DNA of 64,000 nt, from the NCBI RefSeq assembly GCF_003994415.1, contig NZ_CP034689.1:6510001-6574000 (forward strand), given 5' to 3'. This DNA is from Achromobacter spanius. GTDB taxonomy: Bacteria > Pseudomonadota > Gammaproteobacteria > Burkholderiales > Burkholderiaceae_B. The notes below the pieces were generated by a model, which made no database searches, had not been told where the DNA came from, and was given only the letters and a program-made list of their open reading frames with translations. Positions 1 to 8,235 of this stretch are shown in pieces (within the stretch, counting starts at the first letter, position 1; every line of letters starts with the position of its first letter). A program made the position numbers and the translations under genes.

Positions 1-831
1 CCTCGCCGTGGAATCCTTTTCCAACCTGGGCCGTTCGCTGGCGTTGGCGGTACACCAGGCCGGCGGAGAGCTCTGGGGCGTACAAGGCGGCATCATTACC
101 CCGCAACGCGTCACCAATGCCGGCTTTTACCTGCCCGCCCTGGAATCCGATACACGCTTGATCCCGGATCGCTTCTTTGTGTGGGGCCCCGGGTACCGCG
201 ATACGCTGTTGCGCTACGCGCTGCCCGCACAACGCTTGGATATCATGGGATTTAACCGGTCGGCCGACCTGCCGCAGACGGACAGAGCCTCCCCCCGCGC
301 ATTCTGTATTTGACCGGCGCCAATGCGCTGGTCTGTCCGTACCTGATGACCGTGGAGGAGGAAGCCTTCACACTTCGCGCCCTCGCCCGACATCTACCGC
401 GGGGGGCTGATCTGGTGGTGCGAACCCACCCGCGCCATGTTCCCGAAGACTACGAGCGCATGCTTGAGGGCTTACCGAACGTCCGCGTGGTTTCGGGCAC
501 GCAAACGGAACTGGCTACTGAGCTGGCCCAGGCCGCCGTGATTGTGGGCAAGGCCAGCACCGTACTTCTGGAAGCGGCTAACGCCAACCGGCCTGTCCTG
601 CTCATCAATCTGGCGGGCACCCCAGAGTTCACTGGTTTCTCGATCGCCACGCCGCCATTGCCTTACGTGACCCGCCCCGATCAGATAGAGCGAGCATTAC
701 AGGCCCTGCTAGACGCCCCCCCTGATCAATTTCACTCCGCAAGCCGTGAGTTTTCGAATCAATGGTGCGCCGGCGACGGCCCATCTGCGGCACGTTATCT
801 TGTGCAGCAAATGAAAGCGCGGCCGCTATGA
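1..831 (+). pseudogene. Surface-polysaccharide biosynthesis protein, GT-B-like; 5' end outside window and frameshifted
   Basis: The reading frame enters from before base 1 and runs to a TGA at 311-313. The protein continues in another frame from about 292 to 831. Adding one C to the C6 run at 291-296 joins the two frames smoothly through ASPPRILYLTGANAL, so this is one gene with a one-base loss, not two genes. The C-terminal half has the look of a GT-B or CDP-glycerol-transferase-like sugar enzyme: a VVRTHPRH stretch and a GKASTVLLEAA segment, comparable to the nucleotide-binding domain of such enzymes. It overlaps the next gene by ATGA. The exact substrate cannot be told. The frameshift may be real, phase-variable or a sequencing error. 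Confidence 0.6.
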
Positions 832-2081
832 AACCGCTTCCCCATATCCTCTTTGCCTGTAGCAGTGCGCTGCACGTCAAACTGTTCACGCCGACCTTGC
901 GCACCTTGCTGGAACAGGGAAAATTGCAGCCGGTCATGGTGTCGCTGGACAGTTTCTATCGCGGCATTCACGGAAACGTCGCCTCGGCCGTCGCGGCCCA
1001 GCGTCTGGATCTGCCGATGGAGCAGATCTCCACCATTCGTGCCGACGATGGGTCGCGTCTGGTCCGCACGATGAAGCGCGCTTTGGCCGCGCGACGTGAT
1101 GGTATGCGAGATTTCAGGCAGATGCTGGTTCGCAACCAAGCAAGACTCCTGGTGCTGGGCAACGATACAGGCCATCTCGAACGCGCCGCGATCGCCGCAG
1201 CGCAATCCTTGCGCATTCCGACTCTACTCGTCCAGGACGGTTTCGTCTCCGACCAATTCTCGCTCGATTGGCGAGGCCGCCTGCATTTGCTACGCACCAA
1301 GGCATGGCTAGCTCTGGGTGGAGCACAACTGGGCCGTGTTCCGTATGGCATGGGTGGATGCGACCATATCGCCGCACATGGCGAAAGATGGGCCAAAATT
1401 CTGTCCGACAGGCAGCCGAGTCCGGGCACCACGGTACATATCACCGGTCATCCCAGCCTGGATATCTCCCATACCGAACCAGGCGTGTTCGACACCCGCG
1501 ACGTGCTGTATTTCTGCACCAACTTCCTAAGTGGGATGGGAGATGCTCATGCCCATGAGAGGCAGATTGAGGAACTCCTGCAGCTACGCGGTGTGCTCGA
1601 CCGGCGCTTGCCGAAGGGAGCCATCCTGCACATCAAATTGCACCCCGCCGATGACGTGGCAGCCTACAAAAGGCTGCAAGATGTACCTGGGCTGCAATTA
1701 CATGTCGACATCGAGTTAAGCGCGCTGGTCGAACGTGTGTGGCTTTGCGTCACCAATATTTCGTCCGCCGCCGTGGAGAGCATCGCACGTGGGCGTATCT
1801 GCCTGATGTCGGGAATTTCGGTACGTTCGCCATATGACCAGCGTCTGTTCTCCTCGCTGCCCGGCACCAAATTCACCACTTGGGAAGAATTCGATACGCT
1901 TCTGGACACACTGGCAAACCCAGCCCAGTACCATGCGATGTTAGATACCGAACGACAGGAGATCCGGATGTATTTCGACTTTCGTCCGGACGCCCTGGCG
2001 CCCGCACGCCTTGCCGAGCTGATCGACTTGCTCACCGCTGGCACGGCGTCGCCAGCAGCCCCGGAATCTTCTCGGCCATGA
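828..2081 (+). CDS. Polysaccharide biosynthesis protein, GT-B-like (417 aa)
   Basis: The ATG at 828 overlaps the stop of the previous gene (ATGA), which decides the start over a longer upstream frame. The protein starts with a Rossmann-like strand (HILFACSSALHVK). A KLHPADD motif lies about two thirds along, followed by a segment with SSAAVESIARGR. This is the layout of the donor-binding domain in GT-B sugar enzymes such as capsule or CDP-glycerol transferases. It resembles the preceding gene in overall design, so the two may be distant paralogues. It sits in a translationally coupled chain of surface-glycan genes. I do not recognise a named family, and the donor sugar is unknown. Confidence 0.6.
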   Translation: MKPLPHILFACSSALHVKLFTPTLRTLLEQGKLQPVMVSLDSFYRGIHGNVASAVAAQRLDLPMEQISTIRADDGSRLVRTMKRALAARRDGMRDFRQMLVRNQARLLVLGNDTGHLERAAIAAAQSLRIPTLLVQDGFVSDQFSLDWRGRLHLLRTKAWLALGGAQLGRVPYGMGGCDHIAAHGERWAKILSDRQPSPGTTVHITGHPSLDISHTEPGVFDTRDVLYFCTNFLSGMGDAHAHERQIEELLQLRGVLDRRLPKGAILHIKLHPADDVAAYKRLQDVPGLQLHVDIELSALVERVWLCVTNISSAAVESIARGRICLMSGISVRSPYDQRLFSSLPGTKFTTWEEFDTLLDTLANPAQYHAMLDTERQEIRMYFDFRPDALAPARLAELIDLLTAGTASPAAPESSRP

Positions 2082-3079
2082 ACACCTTCGCTCTTGCCGG
2101 GGCCGCCACCGGAATGCCCGGGGCGCCGCGCTGCTCCGTCGTAATCGTCGCCTTCAACTGCTGGGACCTGCTGCACCCTTGTCTGGAAGCCCTGATGACA
2201 CAGACTATGCCGCCCATGCGCATCGTTGTCGTCGACAATGGCAACGAATCTCCCGACGACGTCGCGCGACTGGCGCATCACACCAATCTGGTCTACGTCA
2301 AAGCGGCTGGCAACCTGGGTTTTGCCGCTGGCAATAACCTGGGATTCGCCCACGTGGGTGATTGCGAATGGATTGCACTGCTGAATCCGGACACCGTGCC
2401 GCATCCTGAGTGGTTGGCGCGGCTGGCGCAGGCCACCCTCGACTATCCGCAGTTTGCCTTTTTTGGCTCACGCCTGCTGCGAGCAGATAATCCGGCCTTG
2501 CTCGATGGCAATGGCGATTGCTATCACGTCAGCGGCTATGCGTGGCGTAGCGGTATCAATCGGCCGGCCACCGCCTATTCCACGGATAACGGTGAGATAT
2601 TTGCACCCTGCGCGGCGGCCGCACTATACCGGCGAGATATTATTCTTGCCGCCGGCGGGTTTGACGAAGATTTTTTTTGCTATATGGAAGATGTTGACCT
2701 CGGTTTCAGGCTGCGCCTAGCGGGCCATCGCTGCCTGGGCGTACCCGGTTCGACCGTATTGCATGCTGGCTCGGCCGTGACCGGAAAACAAAGCGAGTTC
2801 TATATTTATCATGGACAGCGCAATCTGGTCTGGACGTTTGCCAAGAATATGCCGGGGTACCTGTTCTGGCTCTTCCTGCCACTGCATATCGCGCTCAACA
2901 TGCTTGGAATCGCGCGGTATGTCCGGCGTGGCAACTTTCGGGGTGTCATGCGCGCCAAATGGGATGCCATTCGCGGCTTACCAAAAATCTGGCGCAAGCG
3001 CCGGGTCCTGCAGCGCAACCGCTTGATCGCGCCCTTGCAACTGCTCCGCGTACTGAATAAGAAACCGTATAAAGACTAG
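2078..3079 (+). CDS. Glycosyltransferase family 2, probable rhamnosyltransferase (333 aa)
   Basis: A GT-A fold family 2 enzyme that would add a sugar to a lipid-linked surface glycan on the cytoplasmic face of the inner membrane. The N-terminal half shows SVVIVAFN (near residue 20), VVVDNGN (near 50), NLGFAAGNN, and the metal-binding-type motif LLNPDT (near 103). GGFDEDFFCYMEDVDLG follows, as in WbbL-type rhamnosyltransferases. A hydrophobic stretch near residues 258-280 could anchor it to the membrane. The ATG overlaps the previous stop (ATGA). The rml operon next door supplies dTDP-L-rhamnose, which makes rhamnose the likely donor; this is inference. Confidence 0.8.
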   Translation: MNTFALAGAATGMPGAPRCSVVIVAFNCWDLLHPCLEALMTQTMPPMRIVVVDNGNESPDDVARLAHHTNLVYVKAAGNLGFAAGNNLGFAHVGDCEWIALLNPDTVPHPEWLARLAQATLDYPQFAFFGSRLLRADNPALLDGNGDCYHVSGYAWRSGINRPATAYSTDNGEIFAPCAAAALYRRDIILAAGGFDEDFFCYMEDVDLGFRLRLAGHRCLGVPGSTVLHAGSAVTGKQSEFYIYHGQRNLVWTFAKNMPGYLFWLFLPLHIALNMLGIARYVRRGNFRGVMRAKWDAIRGLPKIWRKRRVLQRNRLIAPLQLLRVLNKKPYKD

Positions 3080-3102
3080 CGCGCAGACAGCGCGCACTAC
3101 AA

Positions 3103-4002
3103 ATGAAAAGCCCTACTTCGATCATCATCGTGAACTACAACGCCGGCCCAGGATTGGCGGCCTGTGTCTTGTCAGCTATCGATGACGTGCAGGAAATCAT
3201 CGTGGTCGACAACGCATCCGCGGATGACAGTCTGGCCATCCTCGAACAACGCTGCGCCGGTCGCGACAATCTAGTCATCCTACGCAACCCCGACAACCAG
3301 GGCTTCGCCAAAGCGTGCAATCGCGGAGCCCACTCAGCCAAGGGCAAGTATCTACTGTTTCTGAATCCGGATTGTGAACTGCAGCCTGGCGCGCTCGCGC
3401 GCCTGCAGGCGGTGTGCGAAGCAGATCCCAGGGCGGGCATGGTCGGCGGCCTGCTGCTCAATCCGGACGGCACCGAGCAGGCCGGTGGCCGGCGCGCCGT
3501 GCCCACGCCGTGGCGTTCCTTTGTGCGGGCATTCGGCCTGGCCCGACTTGCCAAGCGTTGGCCGAAACTCTTCACCGATTTCCACCTGCACAAGCAGCCG
3601 TTGCCACCCGCCCCGATCGAAGTCGAGGCCATCTCAGGCGCGTGCATGTTCACCCGTCGTGAAGCGCTCGACGAAGTCGGCCTACTGGACGAGGAGTACT
3701 TCATGCACTGCGAAGATCTGGACTGGTGCATGCGGTTCTGGCGGGCACACTGGAAGATTCTATTCGTGCCGGACGCGAAGGTGCTGCACTATAAGGGAGT
3801 CTGCAGCCGGTCACGACCCGTATTCGTGGAATGGCACAAGCACCGCGGCATGATGCGGTTCTACCACAAGTTCTTCAGTCACCAGTATCCAGGCGCCTTG
3901 ATGTGGCTCGTCACCGCCGGCGTATGGCTGCGTTTCTCGCTAGTCTCGCTGTACCACACGCTGTGCCGATGGTTCGGTATCCAGGGACGCAAGAATGGCT
4001 GA
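3103..4002 (+). CDS. Glycosyltransferase family 2, probable rhamnosyltransferase (299 aa)
   Basis: A second GT2 enzyme of the same surface-glycan operon. Motifs in order are SIIIVNYN (near residue 6), IVVDNASADDS, NPDNQGFAKACNRG, LFLNPDCEL (the metal/donor motif) and LLDEEYFMHCEDLDWCMR. This order is typical of WbbL/RfbF-like rhamnosyltransferases. The gene begins 23 bp after the previous stop and overlaps the next gene by 8 bp. It is not a close copy of its neighbour, so the two probably make different linkages. The donor and acceptor are inferred only from the nearby dTDP-rhamnose genes. Confidence 0.8.
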   Translation: MKSPTSIIIVNYNAGPGLAACVLSAIDDVQEIIVVDNASADDSLAILEQRCAGRDNLVILRNPDNQGFAKACNRGAHSAKGKYLLFLNPDCELQPGALARLQAVCEADPRAGMVGGLLLNPDGTEQAGGRRAVPTPWRSFVRAFGLARLAKRWPKLFTDFHLHKQPLPPAPIEVEAISGACMFTRREALDEVGLLDEEYFMHCEDLDWCMRFWRAHWKILFVPDAKVLHYKGVCSRSRPVFVEWHKHRGMMRFYHKFFSHQYPGALMWLVTAGVWLRFSLVSLYHTLCRWFGIQGRKNG

Positions 4003-4870
4003 TGGCCGCCGCGTCGCCGTTCTGGGCGGATCGAGTCTGGTCGGGCAAGCCGTGCTGCCGCTACTGGCGGCGTCCGGATGGCATGCGTGTGTGTATTCCC
4101 GTCGTCCACGCCCGTCCGGCCTGGACGTGACGGGCATTCCGTGGCGCCTGATGCCACCCGTGCTCGCCTCTGACGAGGCGCAGATTCCTTGGTGGTTGTG
4201 CCTGGCGCCCATCTGGACACTGCCTCAGTATTTCGCGGCGCTGGAAGCCTGTGGCGCGCGCCGGGTCGTGGCGTTGTCCTCGACCAGCCGATTCACCAAG
4301 ATCGATTCCAGCGACGACGAGGAAAACGCTGTAGCACAGCGGCTCACGCAAGCGGAAGAACAAGTGCGGCAATGGGCTGAACGCCGCAATATCGAATGGG
4401 TGATCTTGCGACCAACGCTGATCTACGGCTTCGGCCAAGACAAAAACGTCTCCGAGATTGCCCGCCTCATACAGCGCACTACGCTGTTTCCACTCTTGGG
4501 ACCCGCTCAGGGGCTGCGCCAACCCGTCCACGCTCTGGATATTGCCAGCGCCTGCGTCGCGGCATTGACCTCGCCTGCGGCCGCCGATCAAGCCTACAAC
4601 CTGTCCGGTGGCGAGACCTTGCCCTATCGCCAGATGGTGGCACGAATTTTCGAGGCCCTGGGCCGACCGGTACGAATGATCGCCATCCCGCTGTTCATGT
4701 TTCGAATCGCGGTATGCCTTGCGCGCGTGCTACCTCGCTTCCGGAAATGGTCGCCCGCCATGGCGGAACGGATGAACCGCGATATGGTGTTCGACTATAC
4801 CGCCGCCCGCCAGGACCTTGGTTTCCGCCCTCGCCCCTTCCATCTTTCACCAAACGACATCCCGGCATGA
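3995..4870 (+). CDS. NAD-dependent epimerase/dehydratase family protein, atypical (291 aa)
   Basis: An SDR-type nucleotide-sugar enzyme. The N-terminus carries a glycine-rich dinucleotide loop (VLGGSSLVGQ, residues 8-17), then LSSTSRF at the usual catalytic Ser/Thr strand and RPTLIYG after the core helix. The classical YxxxK pair was not found between these motifs, so it is an atypical extended SDR that may be a reductase-like or non-catalytic member. The C-terminal third has a hydrophobic helix (IPLFMFRIAVCL). It overlaps its neighbours by 8 bp upstream and by ATGA downstream, which places it firmly in the glycan operon. The same gene often precedes WecA/WbpL-type transferases in O-antigen loci. 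Confidence 0.7.
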   Translation: MADGRRVAVLGGSSLVGQAVLPLLAASGWHACVYSRRPRPSGLDVTGIPWRLMPPVLASDEAQIPWWLCLAPIWTLPQYFAALEACGARRVVALSSTSRFTKIDSSDDEENAVAQRLTQAEEQVRQWAERRNIEWVILRPTLIYGFGQDKNVSEIARLIQRTTLFPLLGPAQGLRQPVHALDIASACVAALTSPAAADQAYNLSGGETLPYRQMVARIFEALGRPVRMIAIPLFMFRIAVCLARVLPRFRKWSPAMAERMNRDMVFDYTAARQDLGFRPRPFHLSPNDIPA

Positions 4871-5931
4871 ATCCAGGCCTTATCCTCCTGAGCGCCGCGC
4901 TGCTGCTCTCCGGTCTCGTCACCGTGCTGACGCTGCGTTTCGCAGCCCGGCTGGGCCTGATCCAGGCGCCCAATCAGCGCTCGTCGCACGAGGTGCCCAC
5001 ACCAGGAGGCGGCGGCGCGGGTATGGCGGTGGCCGGTGTCGTCTCCGGATTGTGGATCGCGACGCAAAGCGCGCAGCCGCAAGCGTGGGTAGCGCTCGCT
5101 GGCGCCGGCGGCATCCTGGCCCTGGTCGGCTTCCGCGATGATGTCGCGCCTGTTTCAGCACGCGTGCGCTTCTTGGTACAGATTGGGGTATGCGCCACGC
5201 TCCTGATCGTGTTGCCCCCGTTGCCACCATTGGTCCTGCCGGGCGGTTGGTCACTGAGTGGCGCTATGCAACTGGCCCCGCTACTGTTTATTGGAATATG
5301 GTGGGTCAACCTGTTCAACTTCATGGACGGCGTGGATGGCCTGGCCAGTGTCCAGGCTCTGTTCATGGCAGTGGGGGGTGCCGTACTGACCGCAGTCGTC
5401 GCGCCCGCTGTTCCCGACAGCCATCCCATCTGGCTCTGGAATTTGGCGTTAGTGGGTGCGATCACCGGTTTTCTGCCATTCAATTGGCCTCCGGCAAAGA
5501 TATTCATGGGTGACGTGGGCAGCACATTCCTGGCCTTCTCTCTGTTCGCACTTGCCCTGCTGTCGGCCTCGGCAGGCTGGATGCCGCTGACGACATGGTT
5601 GATTCTTGCCGCCGTATTCGTATCGGATGCCACGTCGACGCTATTGCGCCGGATGATGGCAGGCGAGCGCTGGTTGCAGGCCCATCGCAGCCATGCCTAT
5701 CAGCACCTTGCACGCCGTTGGCATGGACCGCGCAAGCGTGGCCACCGCCGAGTCACCTGCCTTGTGCTGGCCGTGAATGTATTGTGGTTGGCGCCCCTGG
5801 CAGCGGCCAGCGTCGCCTGGCCTAAATGGCAGTGGGCGTTCGCCGTGCTTGCCTATTTGCCGCTGGTCGCCGCGGCCATACGCCTGGGCGCCGGACGTTC
5901 GGAAACCGCGGCCAGTCAGTCGAACACCTGA
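4867..5931 (+). CDS. Undecaprenyl-phosphate sugar-1-phosphate transferase, WecA/WbpL-like (354 aa)
   Basis: An integral membrane GT4/MraY-family enzyme that starts lipid-linked O-antigen or capsule repeat synthesis by moving a HexNAc-1-phosphate onto undecaprenyl phosphate. Family motifs are clear: SSHEVPTPGGGG near residue 38, NLFNFMDGVDGLA near 150, FMGDVGSTFLAF near 215, and the HRSHAYQH loop near 275. Many hydrophobic segments fit ten or eleven helices. The ATG at 4867 overlaps the preceding stop (ATGA), so the much longer upstream open frame is not part of the gene. The 3' end overlaps the convergent rmlC gene by 16 bp. The sugar specificity is not visible. Confidence 0.85.
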   Translation: MNPGLILLSAALLLSGLVTVLTLRFAARLGLIQAPNQRSSHEVPTPGGGGAGMAVAGVVSGLWIATQSAQPQAWVALAGAGGILALVGFRDDVAPVSARVRFLVQIGVCATLLIVLPPLPPLVLPGGWSLSGAMQLAPLLFIGIWWVNLFNFMDGVDGLASVQALFMAVGGAVLTAVVAPAVPDSHPIWLWNLALVGAITGFLPFNWPPAKIFMGDVGSTFLAFSLFALALLSASAGWMPLTTWLILAAVFVSDATSTLLRRMMAGERWLQAHRSHAYQHLARRWHGPRKRGHRRVTCLVLAVNVLWLAPLAAASVAWPKWQWAFAVLAYLPLVAAAIRLGAGRSETAASQSNT

Positions 5932-6461
5932 GCTTCAGCCAAGACCACCCCGGCCTGATCCTTGGCCGACAGGGCCGGCACACCCTCGAATGGCCAGTCG
6001 ATGCCAATCGACGGGTCATCCCATTTGAGGCTGCGCTCGTGCTCCGGTGCGTAATAGTCCGTCGTCTTGTAAAGAAAGCTGGCGTAATCCGACAACACCA
6101 CAAAACCATGCGCGAAGCCTTCCGGCACCCATAGCTGCTGCCGATTTTCCTGGGACAGGACCGCGCCGACCCATTTCCCGAACGTGGGCGACGACTTGCG
6201 CAGGTCTACGGCCACGTCAAACACTTCGCCTTCCACCACCCGTACCAGCTTGCCTTGCGTGCGCTGGATTTGATAGTGCAGCCCGCGCAACACGTGGCGG
6301 GCCGACCGCGAATGATTATCCTGCACGAACTCGACCTTACGACCCACCGCCGCGTCAAACGCGGCTTGGTTGAAACTCTCGTAGAAATAGCCGCGCGCGT
6401 CGCCAAACACCCTGGGTTCGATCAACAGCACGTCACGAATGGCAAGCGGAGTGGCCTTCAT
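5916..6461 (-). CDS. rmlC: dTDP-4-dehydrorhamnose 3,5-epimerase (181 aa)
   Basis: The third step of dTDP-L-rhamnose synthesis: it epimerises C3 and C5 of dTDP-4-keto-6-deoxyglucose in the cytoplasm. The cupin protein shows the family markers FVQDNHSRS, VLRGLHYQ (catalytic His), VDLRKSSPTFG, VPEGFAHGFVVLS, YKTTDYY (catalytic Tyr region) and WDDPSIGIDWP. The length is standard. The ATG at 6461 shares one base with the rmlA stop. It is the last gene of the rmlBDAC operon, and its stop lies inside the end of the convergent glycosyltransferase gene. Confidence 0.96.
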   Translation of the reverse strand: MKATPLAIRDVLLIEPRVFGDARGYFYESFNQAAFDAAVGRKVEFVQDNHSRSARHVLRGLHYQIQRTQGKLVRVVEGEVFDVAVDLRKSSPTFGKWVGAVLSQENRQQLWVPEGFAHGFVVLSDYASFLYKTTDYYAPEHERSLKWDDPSIGIDWPFEGVPALSAKDQAGVVLAEAQVFD

Positions 6462-7342
6462 CAAAACACCGATTCGTTCAGAATACGCAACAGGTACTGA
6501 CCATAACCATTCTTGGCCAAAGGCTGCGCCAGCGCTTCGAGCTGCGGCCCGTCGATCCACTTCTTGCGGTAGGCAACTTCTTCGGGACAGGCGACTTTCA
6601 AGCCCTGGCGATTCTCCAGCGTAGCGATGAACTGGCTCGCGTCCAGCAGGGAATCATGCGTACCCGTATCCAGCCAGGCGTAGCCGCGGCCCATGATTTC
6701 GACGTTGAGTTGATCCTGTTCCAGGTACAAACGGTTCAGATCCGTGATCTCGAGTTCGCCCCGCGTCGATGGACGGATTCGCTTGGCCAGCTCGACCACC
6801 TGGCGATCATAAAAATACAGGCCCGTGACCGCGTAGTTCGATTTCGGCTGCGCCGGCTTTTCCTCGATCGACAGCACCTTTCCTGCCTGGTTGAACTCGG
6901 CCACGCCATAGCGCTCCGGGTCCAACACATGATAGGCAAACACGCTGGCACCCTGCTCACGCCGCATTGCGCTGCCCAGTAGTTGCGGAAAGTCGTGACC
7001 ATAGAAGATGTTGTCGCCCAGGACCAACGCGCACAAGTCGTCGCCGATGAACGACTCGCCGATCAGGAATGCCTGCGCCAAGCCATCGGGAGACGGCTGC
7101 ACCGCATACTGGAGGTCCAACCCCCAGCGCTCTCCGGTACCCAGCAATTGCTGAAACCTGGGAATATCCTGTGGTGTGGAAATAACCAGAATTTCCCTGA
7201 TGCCAGCCAGCATCAGCGTGGTCAGGGGATAGTAGATCATCGGTTTGTCGTAGACCGGCAGCAACTGCTTGCTAAGCGCCAACGTCGCTGGATGCAGTCG
7301 GGTACCGGATCCGCCCGCCAGGATGATGCCCTTGCGCTTCAT
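6461..7342 (-). CDS. rmlA: Glucose-1-phosphate thymidylyltransferase (293 aa)
   Basis: Makes dTDP-glucose from dTTP and glucose-1-phosphate, the first committed step of dTDP-rhamnose synthesis. The nucleotide-binding loop GGSGTRLHPAT is near residue 9, followed by PVYDKPMIYYPL, GDNIFYG, EEKPAQPKS and GTHDSLLDAS. The size is typical of RmlA. The start ATG at 7342 overlaps the rmlD stop by 4 bp, so the long N-terminal extension of the open frame is not coding. The pathway is usually controlled by dTDP-rhamnose feedback on this enzyme. Confidence 0.96.
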   Translation of the reverse strand: MKRKGIILAGGSGTRLHPATLALSKQLLPVYDKPMIYYPLTTLMLAGIREILVISTPQDIPRFQQLLGTGERWGLDLQYAVQPSPDGLAQAFLIGESFIGDDLCALVLGDNIFYGHDFPQLLGSAMRREQGASVFAYHVLDPERYGVAEFNQAGKVLSIEEKPAQPKSNYAVTGLYFYDRQVVELAKRIRPSTRGELEITDLNRLYLEQDQLNVEIMGRGYAWLDTGTHDSLLDASQFIATLENRQGLKVACPEEVAYRKKWIDGPQLEALAQPLAKNGYGQYLLRILNESVF

Positions 7343-8235
7343 GATCGATTTTCCTGTTTGGTGAGTTGATCCACGACGCGGTCCACGTGAATCGTCCAAT
7401 GGGGCAATTGCAGCCCCAACGCCTCGGACAAGGCGGCGCAGTCCATGAGGGAATTCCGCGGCCGGACGGCGGGCAAGGGATAATCTTCCGTGTTGATCGC
7501 CGTGATGCCGCGTTCGTCGACCTTCAACGCCACGCCGTTGTGGCGAGCGCGAGCCACGACATGCCGAGCCAAACCGCACCAGGACGTCATGCCAGATGCG
7601 GTCAGATGGTATACGCCCGCTGCCAGCGCGCCACGTTGGTAGGCCACGATCGCCAGCGCGGTCGTATCCGCCACCAGTTCGGCGGCCGTCGGGGCGCCGA
7701 ACTGGTCGTCCACCATGCGCAGGGCATCACGGCTGCCAGCGAGCCGCAGCACCGTCTTCACGAAATTCGCCCCGGTCGCTGACACCACCCAGCTGATGCG
7801 AAAGACCAGCGCCTGGCAGCCGCTCTGAACGATAGCCCGTTCGCCTGCCAGTTTCGAACGCCCATACGCGTTCAAGGGCGCGGGCGTGTCGGTCTCGCGA
7901 TATGGCCGATCCAGCGTTCCATCGAACACATAGTCCGTGGAGTAGTGCACCAGCAGAATGCCAGCCTGCCTGGCGTAGGCCGCCAACGCCGCGACCGCGA
8001 CAGCATTGACCGCGTCGGCGGCATCCGGCTGGCTTTCGGCTTGGTCCACCGCCGTATAGGCAGCCGCATTGACAATCAGGTCGGGCGCGCAGGCGGCCAG
8101 CATCGACGGCAAGGTGTCGGGGCTGGCCAGATCGGCGTCTTCCCGCCCCCAGGCAGTAACCTCCGCCAGCGGCAATAACGTCCGCCGCAATTCCTGCCCC
8201 ACTTGGCCATTGGCACCGATCAGCAGAATTTTCAT
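7339..8235 (-). CDS. rmlD: dTDP-4-dehydrorhamnose reductase (298 aa)
   Basis: The last step of dTDP-L-rhamnose synthesis, an NAD(P)H-dependent reduction of the 4-keto group. The N-terminal MKILLIGANGQVGQEL holds the Rossmann loop. The YGRSKLAGE segment carries the catalytic Tyr and Lys (YxxxK). STDYVFDG and the RPRNSLMDC C-terminal motif are also characteristic. It overlaps rmlB and rmlA by 4 bp each, so translation is coupled. The order B-D-A-C differs from the enterobacterial rfbBDAC only in neighbours, not in sequence of genes. Confidence 0.95.
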   Translation of the reverse strand: MKILLIGANGQVGQELRRTLLPLAEVTAWGREDADLASPDTLPSMLAACAPDLIVNAAAYTAVDQAESQPDAADAVNAVAVAALAAYARQAGILLVHYSTDYVFDGTLDRPYRETDTPAPLNAYGRSKLAGERAIVQSGCQALVFRISWVVSATGANFVKTVLRLAGSRDALRMVDDQFGAPTAAELVADTTALAIVAYQRGALAAGVYHLTASGMTSWCGLARHVVARARHNGVALKVDERGITAINTEDYPLPAVRPRNSLMDCAALSEALGLQLPHWTIHVDRVVDQLTKQENRS

